NCBI GenBank assembly: GCA_033296685.1
Contig: MU854381.1
Coordinates: forward strand, 1-64,000
Length of the DNA: 64,000 bases
Origin: Parachaetomium inaequale
Lineage: Eukaryota; Ascomycota; Sordariomycetes; Sordariales; Chaetomiaceae
Direction of reading: 5' to 3'
Shown: piece by piece, positions 55,954-64,000 of the stretch
How positions within the stretch are numbered: position 1 is the stretch's first letter
Layout: every line of letters starts with the position of its first letter
Notes under the pieces: model-generated
The model's database searches: none
Seen by the model: the letters and a program-made list of their open reading frames with translations, nothing else
Told to the model about the DNA's origin: nothing
Made by a program: the position numbers and the translations under genes

Positions 55954-56967
55954 ATGGCATCCAAACATCGGTCAGAGCATCCGTCTCGGTCACCACCCAC
56001 ACACTATGAGGCAGAGGAAGACGACGTTACCGACAATAATGGGGAGGGCCAGAGCAACGCAGATGAAGTTCCAGGCCAAACGGGTGCACAGCAGAAAGAT
56101 ACGCCCATGCGGTCAAAAAGCCCGGCCTACGTCGCCCCCATCCCAAGGATAGGAAGCATTCCCCAAGTCTCGCCTGGGATCCCAGTCTCCGCCACGGACC
56201 GCCCCGAGCTTCCGCCCTCTGTCGGCGCGCTTCTCACCGGGAAACTGGTAGACGAAGACGGCGACATCGTAGACGAGAAGACGGGGCAGGTCCTGGCGCA
56301 CGCCGCCGGCGACCTGCCCTCGATGGTCGGGCGGCGGGTATCCAACGCCCAAGGCGACATCCTCGGAGACGACGGCGAGCTGCTGGGATACGTCGCCGAC
56401 ATTGAGTGGCCGAAAGGTCGACCGCCGCCCACGGCTCCGCCACGGAGCCTGTTCGACCTCATGGGGCGCGCCACAAGCTCCCTGATGGTCGACCACACAG
56501 GGAACATCCTCGACGCGAGCGGGAACATCGTCGGCACGTTCCACGACAACAACAACCCGCTCCACCGCAAGGAAAAGGAGGAGAAGGAGGCCCGTGAGCG
56601 CACCCAAGAGAAGACCAAGGAGCGATCGGAACAGCAGCAGTCGCTGGGAGACGAGGACCAACATCAACGGTCGCCACCTCCGGCGCCGACGCCGCCTCCA
56701 CAGCAGCAGGAGGGGCAGTCGCAGCCACAATCCCAGTCGCAGCCACAATCCCAGTCGCAGTCGACTCCTGGCGAGGGTCAGACGAGGCCGAGACGCACCG
56801 AGGAGGAGAAACAGAACGCGGAGGCCTGGAGGAAGGAGAACCCCAACGAGAGCCCCTCTGATATTTTCTTGGATGTCAAGTCGACGAGGGAGGGGATCCA
56901 GCTAACAATCCGGATCCCGACCGTGTTTAATGGTCAGCAGACCACGCCCCACATATCGTTTTCGTGA
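55954..56967 (+). CDS. DUF3659 repeat protein
   Basis: Single exon from ATG 55954, 337 aa. Disordered N-terminus (MASKHRSEHPSRSPPTHYEA, acidic), then DUF3659-type repeats: LTGKLVDEDGDIVDEKTGQV, VGRRVSNAQGDILGDDGELL, and a weaker MGRATSSLMVDHTGNILDAS with GNIVGTF. A Lys/Glu coiled segment, a Pro/Gln/Ser-rich repeat (SQPQSQSQPQSQSQS), and a conserved-looking tail DIFLDVKSTREGIQLTIRIP follow. No catalytic residues were recognised. Related in repeat type to the larger gene at 58208. The open frame extends 93 codons upstream without ATG, so a 5' exon is possible. Confidence 0.8.
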   Translation: MASKHRSEHPSRSPPTHYEAEEDDVTDNNGEGQSNADEVPGQTGAQQKDTPMRSKSPAYVAPIPRIGSIPQVSPGIPVSATDRPELPPSVGALLTGKLVDEDGDIVDEKTGQVLAHAAGDLPSMVGRRVSNAQGDILGDDGELLGYVADIEWPKGRPPPTAPPRSLFDLMGRATSSLMVDHTGNILDASGNIVGTFHDNNNPLHRKEKEEKEARERTQEKTKERSEQQQSLGDEDQHQRSPPPAPTPPPQQQEGQSQPQSQSQPQSQSQSTPGEGQTRPRRTEEEKQNAEAWRKENPNESPSDIFLDVKSTREGIQLTIRIPTVFNGQQTTPHISFS

Positions 56968-58207
56968 TCGGAATGGGGGGGGATGACGGAGAATTGACGG
57001 TGATGCCATGTCCTTGGTGTCACGGGCGATGGAGTGAGGAGTTTATGGAGGGGGTGGGGTTGGGGGTACCGGAGTATCGGACGGCTGACCCATGTATGTA
57101 CTTAGTTTTGACTGTAATGTGCGGTTTGGATCGATGTTCTTTGTACGTCGTTGAATAGAGCAAGTGTCCAAGATTAAAGTACACCTCCACTTCAGAAGAC
57201 TAGAGGGTGTGTGTGTGAAGAAACACCACTGGCCGTTGGCCCGGCGAAAGCAGGTTTTTACGGCCTCAGAGAATGCCGGAGAGCCACAGTCAAGCCATAC
57301 CAGCCCCGGTATGACGTCTAAACGGAACCTAGACCCTGATCCTTCAAGCCTCCTGCCCCATCGGTCGACTGTTGGTTAACCGATGGGTGGGGGATTATGC
57401 CCCCTAAAGAACCAACCCACCCAACACATGGCGTAACGGTCGGATGAGTCTAAAACGGAGAAGATACTCGACGCTAAAAAGCATGCAGGTCGGAGTGAAC
57501 CTTGCTCTGACCTCTTCCAGACCCTCGCTTGCCACACGGTATGCATCGCCCGCTCCCCGTACTCCGGCGTTTCAGCCCAGCCGCCCATCAAGCCACCGTC
57601 AAAGCCACACAACCTGAACAAGGTCACTCGGAGAATTCTCCAAGCATGGACCTTTCTCTTTCATGAATGCCTAAGTGGCTGGGGTACACGACCATTCTCG
57701 TGCTGGAGAATCCGCGTGTTCCTATTGGGGGTTGGGGAGACATGAAGTCATCCCGTCTCGGCGTGGCGACCCACGTAACAAGGGTCCGATGATCAAGGTG
57801 GCTCAAGATGAACAAGGTATTACGCACCAACCGGTCGAGATCGAGAGAAGTCATCGAAAGATATCTTGACCCATTGCCCAATAAGCACCCGGCTCTCACC
57901 AGGAGCTAACCCCCTGACGTAAGTTTTCTTGAATGACGTTTAGAGAAGAGCAAGTCTTCATGCAAGAAGTGTTGCCCTCTCATGGCGTCAGTTCGTTTCT
58001 AGTTGAAAGGGAGAGACGGGATGGGCATAAAAGGGCTGGATGATTGGAAGACCCGCGATGGAAAAACGGACCTTGCAGTCTAGAACACATCAGATCTACA
58101 CAAATAGCATCAGCTAAAAAATACCAAGATCAACAAAACGGTTTCTTCCATCACACACACGCTAGTCACATTCTAAACCCTACACTTGCAAGACAACAAA
58201 CCCCACA
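56968..58207. other. Intergenic, upstream of LEA gene
   Basis: 1.24 kb, with the CRE/STRE-like group at 57911-57939 and a TATA-like cataaaag at about 58025. No gene was recognised. Confidence 0.45.
57911..57939. promoter_or_regulatory. STRE and two TGACGT elements upstream of the LEA gene
   Basis: CCCCTGACGTAA at 57911-57922 combines a stress-response CCCCT with a CRE-like TGACGTAA, and a second TGACGT is at 57934-57939. They lie 270-300 nt before the ATG. Msn2/4-type and Atf1-type factors bind such sites in other fungi; the role here is inferred. Confidence 0.45.
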
Positions 58208-60985
58208 ATGAGCAGCAACGTCGACCAAATGACGGCCCCGCCCGGCTCCTGGCCCTGCAACAAGGGCGAGCCCGGCGACACGGCCCAGAACCAGTCCGCC
58301 GCGACCCCGCGCTCGCCGCCCGCCGTGCCCGAGTACCAGGGCTTCGGCGGCGGCGGTAGCTCAGCGGACGAGTCCCGGAGCGGCGACTACACGCACCGTG
58401 ACCCCCAGACCAAGAGCCAGGAGAAGGGAGGAGACCAGAAGGAGGAGGGAGAGCAGGAGCCGATCAAGATGACGGACGTCGAGCCGAAGCCTGTTGACGA
58501 AAAGGAGGAGGAGAAGCAAGAAGGGAAGGGTGAGCAGGAAGACGAGAAGGAGACTGTCAAGGGCGACACTGCTCCTCCCGATGTGGAGCAGCAGCAGTCT
58601 GAGCAGCAGGAGTCCAAGACAGAGCAGGCCGGGGACGACATTGAAGCTCCTGCCGAGACGGGCACCAACGCCTCGCTGACCGAAAAGGCCAAGCAGGCGT
58701 TTGACCAGGCGTCCGAGAATCAGCCAACCAACGACGCGCGCGACTCCTTCCTCGAGGCAGCCCAGAACAACCTGGTTGCCCCCAACACGGCCTCTCCTCA
58801 GCCCCAGGAGGAGGAACAGAAGGCCCCTGAGGTTGAAGCTTCGGAGAAGGCTGGCGACACCTCCACTGAGATCCAGGATAAGCCGCAAACTGAAAAGGGG
58901 GAAGACGTTCCTGTCACTGAGGAGAAGGCAGCCCCTGAGACGCAGGAGAAGCACACGGAGACCGAAGATAAGGCAGCCCCTGAGACCCAGGAGCAACCCG
59001 CCGAGGCCGAAGAGAAAGCTTCCCCCGAACCCCAGGCAGAGGAACAAGCCACCGCCCAAGACGAACCCAAACCCACCTCTGAAGAAGCAGAAGCAGCAGC
59101 AGCAGAAAAAGACGAGTCCAAACCCGACTTCACCGTTCTTACAAACGGCACCGTCAACAAGGGCGGCAACGTCGTCTCCCCCGACGGCCAGATCGTCGGC
59201 CGCGTAGCCGAGGGCGAGGTCAAGCATCTCGTCGGCAAGACGGTCGACGAGAACGGCGCCATCTGGAGCAGCAGCGGCAAGGTCGTCGGCAAGGCCGAGC
59301 CGATCCCCGACAGCGAGCGCGACGCCATGCTGCGGGAGCCGGCGCCGTTCGAGAGCTTCCCCGACGCCGTCGTCGACAAGGACGGCATGGTCACGTCCAG
59401 CCCAAGCGGCGGGGAGCTTGTCGGCCGGGTCGTGCAGGGCGACAAGAGCGTCCTGCGCGGCAAGAGCGTCGACGCCGACGGGGATATTTTGGATAAGGGC
59501 GGGAATGTGATTGGCAAGGCGGAGCGGTGGGAGCCCGAGCCGGAGAAGGAGCCCGAGCCCGAGCCCGAGGTGGATAAGTCTGTCTTGGCTGGGAAGAGGG
59601 TCAACAAGGCGGGCAATGTGGTGGATGGGAATGGGACCATCTTTGGCAGGGTTGTCGAGGGCGATGTCAAGAGAATGGTTGGCCGCATGTGCGACAAGAA
59701 GGGCAACATCCTCAGCGAGAGCGGTGATGTCCTCGGCAATGCTGATCTTGTGCCCGAGGGCGAGCGTGAGGGTCTGAAGGAGGGTCCCTTCGCTGAGCTT
59801 CAGGGCTGCACTGTTGCCAAGGACGGTACCATCGTCACGCCCGCCGGGGACATCGTTGGCAGACTGACCAGCGGTGACGGCAAGGTCCTGTTCGGGCGCG
59901 CTGTCGATGAGGATGGCGACATCCTCGACAAGAACGGCAACACGGTCGGCAAGGCCGAGCGGTGGGAGCCCGAGAAGGTGGAGCACAAGAAGAACCCCAT
60001 GTCCGGCCGCCGCGTCAACCGGGAGGGTAACGTCGTTGACGAGGACGGCAACCTCATCGGCAAGCTCACATCCGGCGACCTCAGCATCTGCTCCGGCAAG
60101 GACATCGACGACGACGGAGACGTTGTCGACTACAAGGGCAACACGGTCGGCCACTGCTCTCTCCTCGAGGACATTCCGAAGGAGGAGCCCAAGGAGGAGG
60201 AGTCCCCCGAGGAGAAGGAGAAGCGCGAGCAGGCAGAGAAAGACAAGAAGCTGGCCGTGCAAATGTCCGTCTGCATCGAGCAGTGTCTCGACAGCATCCG
60301 GCCCATCTGCAAGATGATCACCGAGGTAAGGTGCCCCTGTGAACTCACTCCGATATCTAACCCCCGCTAACCCGCCGCAGAAAATCGACAAGGCCGAGCG
60401 CACCCCCGAAGACGAGCGCGACGAAGAGGCGCTCGTCAAGGAAGTCCGGCCCCTGATCGAGGAAGGCGGCCGCATCCTCAACGAAGCCAAGGGCATCATC
60501 AAGGGACTCGATCCCGAGGGCCGCATCTCGGCCAACGCCAAGCACAAGACTGCCGCGCGCGAGGCCACGCCGGAGGAGTACCATCTCGCCGACGTCCTCA
60601 AGGACCTCACCGGCGACGTGACACAGTGCATCGACAATGCCAAGCGCAAGCTCGAGGATATGCCGCACGCGAAGAAGGAGCTGAACCCGCTCTGGGGCTT
60701 GCTGAACGAGCCGCTGTTCCAGATTTTGGCGGCTGTTGGCTTGCTGCTGGCTGGTGTGCTTAATCTCGTGGGCAGATTGGTAAGTTTGGTCTGGACAAAC
60801 CCTGGTGAGAGACGGTGCTAATTGCTGAGTAGCTGGGCGGACTTGGACTGGGCGGTCTTGTCGATGGCCTCCTTGGGACCCTTGGTCTGAACCGGGTCCT
60901 TGAAGGTCTAGGTCTTGGATCGTTCAGCAAGAGCCTGAAGAGCGGCAAGAAGGGTGGGCTGCTGGGCGGCGTGTTGGGTGGTTAA
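58208..60985 (+). CDS. LEA-like protein with ten DUF3659 repeats and hydrophobic C-terminal domain
   Basis: Three exons: 58208-60325 (706 codons), 60381-60779 (133 codons), 60833-60985. Product 889 aa. Residues 1-310 are acidic, Glu/Gln/Pro-rich and disordered (many EEKAAPETQE-like repeats). Residues 315-655 hold ten 25-30-residue repeats of the V-DEDGDILDKNGN-VGKA type, arranged as five alternating A/B pairs. The second exon begins KIDKAERTPEDERDEEALVK and contains the conserved LVKEVRPLIEEGGRILNEAK and ATPEEYHLADVLKDLTG blocks and HAKKELNPLWGLLNEPLF, matching a fungal C-terminal domain I know as DUF6987. The last part is a Gly/Leu-rich hydrophobic tail (LGGLGLGGLVDGLLGTLGL). Late-embryogenesis-abundant proteins protect against desiccation and heat; that role is inferred. 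The joins are frame-exact. Confidence 0.92.
59150..60172 (+). repeat. Five A/B dyads of DUF3659 repeats (coding)
   Basis: Protein residues 315-655. A units: TVNKGGNVVSPDGQIVGRV-type followed by a GD-K-LV segment. B units: GK-VD-DGDILDK-GN-GKAERW type. Boundaries by eye: A 315, 386, 461, 532, 600; B 343, 417, 492, 563, 630. B2 and B4 are nearly identical, suggesting internal duplication of a two-repeat block. Confidence 0.8.
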
Positions 60986-61133
60986 ACAATCGAGGTGCAA
61001 AACGGGCTCGATAGAATGCATGAAGGTAATGACAAGTGGTGGGACGTTGGTATTCTAAACTATAGCTGTCAGATTTAGTATGAGACACACCCGGTCTTAA
61101 TCTATGTCGTTGATCCCCATTCATGGGACCATG

Positions 61134-62591
61134 TTAAACGTCTTTTGCGGTCGTTTTCACCTCATAGCCCCTGAACTCAAAATACTTCTTCAGATCTGGA
61201 TCATCCAGGACCGCTTTCACAATCTCGTTCTCAATCGTGATGACGAACTCGCAGCCCTCGTCGGTGTTGTCAGAACTGCGGGGCGGGTAGACCAGAATCA
61301 GTCCCTCGGTTACGGCATCGAAGAAATGCCGGTAGGCGCATGGCCGGGCAAAGCCAAAATCGGCGGTTTGGCAAACAGCCGCCGGGCGCCAGTCGGTCAC
61401 GGCCACCGTCAGGGGCGGGAACGAGTTAACCCTCGTAAACAGACAAGTCTTGTCGCGGATGGGAGCCAGCATGGCGAGGGCCTGGTCGAGCGCTGCCTGG
61501 TCCATACTGTTGGTCATGGTGCGAATCTTGGTCGCCAAACGGGAGAGAGGGGCCTTTTCTTCCGGGGAGGCGATCTCCTTGATGGTGAGGAGCTCGGGGT
61601 AGCTGGCCGAAGATGCGGCCCAGAACAGATTGCGTTGCAGTCTCTTGGCCACGGGGGGGTCTGTTCGGGTTCGCATGTTGACGCCCTCGAGCCAGAGAGG
61701 TGTCTCCTCGGGGGATGCCCCGTACAGAGCGGCGCGGTGCCGGGTCAGGACGCGCCACAGGAGGGCCGAGAAGGCATCATAAGTCGAGATCCAAGAGCCC
61801 CCCCGGCCGTGTTCGGTTGGCGTAGCAAGCTGCTTGAGCTCTTCGGCTTTGCTCTTGGGGAGGTGGAACAAGAGCGACGAGTGTTCGCGGAGCAGAGGGT
61901 GGCGGTCAGGGGGCGTAGGACCGTCGACCTTGGACTCGGAGGGAAAGTCGGAAGCAGTAAATCGGGTCGCATCGAGATTCGCAGGGTCCCATGGCGGAGG
62001 GGCAATCTGGTTGACGATGGAATTGCAGTTCTCGGCCAGCTGGCCCACGAGGTTCGCCCATCCCATTACATCGTTGGCGTAATGATGGGAGTTGACGACA
62101 AAGATGAGCCCACCAGGAATGAAATTTGCCTGGTACGCCGAGATGACGGGCTTCGCGCTCGGAAGGCATTCGGGCTTCTCGCCGTACGCCATGTCCTCGA
62201 CAACGAAACGGCCGGTATCTCCAAGGCAGGACGAGGAAAAGTGAGCCTTCTCAATGTCTGGCATGGAGGGTACGTCGTCTTCTGCCTCGAAGTATTTGAC
62301 AACAAACTTGACAGTGCTGTCCCGCTTCTTGACGAAGGAATGGTCATCGTCATGGTCGTTCTTCTCGATTGTCCCGACCAGCTGTCTGCATTGCGAGAGT
62401 GTCCTCTCGAGGCCCTCTCTCAGGGCGGCAACGGCCTTGGGTCTTTCTTCCTGTCCCAGTCTAAAGAACAAGGCGTAGCTGTTGTAGGTGCAGGCGGCGA
62501 GATAATCCATGCTGGAGAACCTCAGTCTCTCCTCGGCTGGGTCGTTCTCCCAGCCTAGCGGGCGAAGTTGGTACTCCTCGGTCTTTGGCAT
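61134..62591 (-). CDS. BAHD-like acyltransferase (PF02458 type, trichothecene 3-O-acetyltransferase-like)
   Basis: Single exon, 485 aa from ATG 62591 (MPKTEEYQLRPLGWENDPAE); the frame is open 24 codons further but less family-like. It transfers an acyl group from CoA to an alcohol or amine. The catalytic HxxxD is HYAND within NSHHYANDVMGWANL, and TADFGFARP near the C-terminus corresponds to the DFGWG structural motif. Between them lie LWLEGVNMRTRTDPPV and NLFWAASSASYPELLTIKEI, usual in fungal members. These proteins occur in toxin, pigment and siderophore clusters, yet many are stand-alone; no partner biosynthetic gene is adjacent, so the substrate is unknown and toxin-related function is not implied. 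The stop codon is only 148 nt from the convergent LEA gene. Confidence 0.9.
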   Translation of the reverse strand: MPKTEEYQLRPLGWENDPAEERLRFSSMDYLAACTYNSYALFFRLGQEERPKAVAALREGLERTLSQCRQLVGTIEKNDHDDDHSFVKKRDSTVKFVVKYFEAEDDVPSMPDIEKAHFSSSCLGDTGRFVVEDMAYGEKPECLPSAKPVISAYQANFIPGGLIFVVNSHHYANDVMGWANLVGQLAENCNSIVNQIAPPPWDPANLDATRFTASDFPSESKVDGPTPPDRHPLLREHSSLLFHLPKSKAEELKQLATPTEHGRGGSWISTYDAFSALLWRVLTRHRAALYGASPEETPLWLEGVNMRTRTDPPVAKRLQRNLFWAASSASYPELLTIKEIASPEEKAPLSRLATKIRTMTNSMDQAALDQALAMLAPIRDKTCLFTRVNSFPPLTVAVTDWRPAAVCQTADFGFARPCAYRHFFDAVTEGLILVYPPRSSDNTDEGCEFVITIENEIVKAVLDDPDLKKYFEFRGYEVKTTAKDV

Positions 62592-63458
62592 GTTGGGCAA
62601 CGCTGAGCTGCGGAAGGCTTGAGGGCAACAAAGGCCGGTCAGTTCACCACTGCCACCACCCACCTTAAGTGCGATTTGAATGCCCGGGGGGCCTCATCCG
62701 ACCCTGTTTGCCTTGGACCACATTGTCTGTCTTGGAGCGGCGCAGCGTTACATCGCTCAACTACCGTCGTGGATGACACGCGGGGCAGGAAAGGTACAGT
62801 CCCCTCCTTGTTTGTTCGTTAGCGTCTGACATTGGGGCGAAGGTGGTCTCGCTCAAGTACCCTTGTTTTTTTTTTAAAAAAAAAAGAAGAGAAAAAGAAA
62901 AAGAAATAGAAATGGAAAGGAAGGAAAAGGAGATGGAGGAAGATGTATATTTTCATTTTTCTTTTCTTTCCCAGTACTTTACTTCTTTTGTAACTTAATT
63001 TATAATGTCAAGGATATGTCAAGGGTCCCGTACTAACAAACAAACAAGGGTTGAACTGTATAGAGATGGAGCCGACGGCAGACACACAGTGTTAGATTGG
63101 GGGCCGCGTCGCCCCGCCAGGATGAGTTCATTGTGCGTATTCGGTTGGGAGTGGTGGTGGAGTTGCAAATCGGGGTCGATTCAGGTTCGGCTTTTCCCCG
63201 CTCCATCCAAGGAAGAGAATTGTTGTGTGAATCGGGTTAGGGTTGCTGGCAGCAGTCTGTCACGTGCACACGCATCACTGGCCGGGGTTTTCGCGATTCC
63301 GCTTGCCCGTTTCCTGATGCGTCTTGGACTTCGATTTCTCCTCCAATCCACGCTCCTCCATCTTTTTCGTTTGTGTGAATCGTTCCGGGACGCATTTCAA
63401 AAATCTACCTCCCTTCCCTTGGAACCCTCCGATTTTGACCCATTGACGTTGACCCATA
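62592..63458. other. Divergent promoter region with homopolymer tracts
   Basis: 867 nt with a T10A10 palindrome (62866-62885) followed by a purine tract to about 62935. No gene. Confidence 0.5.
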
Positions 63459-64000
63459 ATGCCGCGCCTAACCAAGCGGGCCCGCGAGCCCGAGGTCGTC
63501 GACCTGACCAGCACGCGACCCGCCAAATTACCACGCTACCCTTCGTCGTCGTACAGCTCGCAGCCCGCTGCGCCTGAACCCGGCCAACCATCTTCTAGTG
63601 CCTACGCCCCTGCACCCCCCAGTACAGCCTCCGTGCCAAATGGAACCCAGCGGTACTCCGCCAACGATGAGCTCGAGCCCTCAACACAGGATCTCACCCA
63701 AAGTGACGATGGTCCGCAGCGGGAGTTGTACGGCTCGCTGGGTATGTGTCCGTTCCAATGCTATACGAGACGTGCCAAAGCTGACACTGCACAGACGGCA
63801 AGATTGTGGGTGTAAGATACTACAACGGCATGGCTACGGCGGGCGAGGTGGTCATCTGCAAGAGAGAGCCCTCTAACCAGGTGGGTCGGGCATGTCTCGC
63901 TGTTGGGCTCTGCTGGTTGGGCTAACCCCGGACCGACAGTATGATTCCAATGCCATCCGGGTGGACAATGTGCTAGGAAGCCAGATCGGGCACATTCCGA
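63459..64000 (+). CDS. HIRAN-domain protein, 5' part (SNF2/HLTF-Rad5-like)
   Basis: Exons 63459-63741, 63795-63880 and 63940 to the window end; the two introns (53 and 59 nt) keep the frame. The disordered N-terminus MPRLTKRAREPEVVDLTSTR is basic then Ser/Pro-rich and includes a VVDLT segment. From ELYGSLDGKIVGVRYYNGMA through GEVVICKREPSNQYDSNAIR and VDNVLGSQIGHIP is the HIRAN domain, which binds 3'-OH ends of single-stranded DNA in HLTF/Rad5 translocases and stalled-fork repair. The SNF2 helicase and RING parts would lie beyond 64000, so assignment to HLTF/Rad5 rather than another HIRAN protein is inference. Confidence 0.85.

Noticed and set aside
58361..60649. Very long minus-strand frame (about 760 codons) opposite the LEA gene
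   Set aside because: Leu/Val/Asp-rich mirror of the Glu/Lys/Asp-rich plus-strand repeats. The plus strand has the ATG, introns and known repeats, so this is a shadow.
61134..62591. Reading the acyltransferase as a toxin-pathway gene
   Set aside because: The family is broad and no terpene, polyketide or peptide synthase is in the window.

Overview
The window is nuclear DNA of a filamentous ascomycete, most likely a Sordariomycete of the Chaetomium/Thermothelomyces kind. The evidence is GC-rich coding sequence, 50-140 nt introns with GTANGT/GTGAGT donors, intron-bearing tRNAs, and families restricted to filamentous fungi (NST1, DUF3659/LEA proteins, the I78 inhibitor, a copper-type metallothionein). 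The species assignment is inference. About 24 protein-coding loci and five tRNA genes can be supported, mostly as multi-exon models whose splice sites I joined by hand and checked for reading frame.

Layout. 0-2 kb: an SRPK-type kinase locus broken by an in-frame TGA. 2.3-7.5 kb: tRNA-Arg, pantoate-beta-alanine ligase, a secreted S10 serine carboxypeptidase and tRNA-Leu. 7.8-14 kb: two identical tRNA-Ser(CGA) genes flanking a low-complexity ORF and ATG33, then TMA20, an I78 protease inhibitor and tRNA-Val. 13.9-17.6 kb is a gene-poor gap. 17.6-23.2 kb: a Cys-rich single-pass membrane protein and NST1. 23.2-26.3 kb is a second gap. 26.3-38.5 kb: RHO2 (with a 6-nt exon), mitochondrial ribosomal protein mL40, ADE6, SGT2, a RING-CH membrane ubiquitin ligase and a 29-residue metallothionein. 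40-49 kb: a DHA2-type MFS transporter, a degenerate HNH-domain protein, galactokinase GAL1 and acetolactate synthase ILV2. 51-61 kb: a block of disordered or acidic stress-type genes, comprising two proteins that share an LRLDLNL C-terminal motif, a DUF3659 protein, a large LEA/DUF3659 repeat protein and one conserved fungus-specific gene. 61-64 kb: a BAHD-like acyltransferase and the 5' end of a HIRAN-domain gene that runs off the window.

Most genes are unrelated housekeeping functions (vitamin B5, purine, branched-chain amino acid and galactose metabolism, translation, GET-pathway chaperoning, mitophagy) and do not form one pathway. The exception is 51-61 kb, where related low-complexity genes sit together, share motifs, and have TGACGT (CRE/ATF-like) elements upstream. 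I regard it as a candidate local family expansion of stress or conidial proteins and the most interesting region here. I found no CRISPR array, phage, intact transposon or secondary-metabolite core enzyme.
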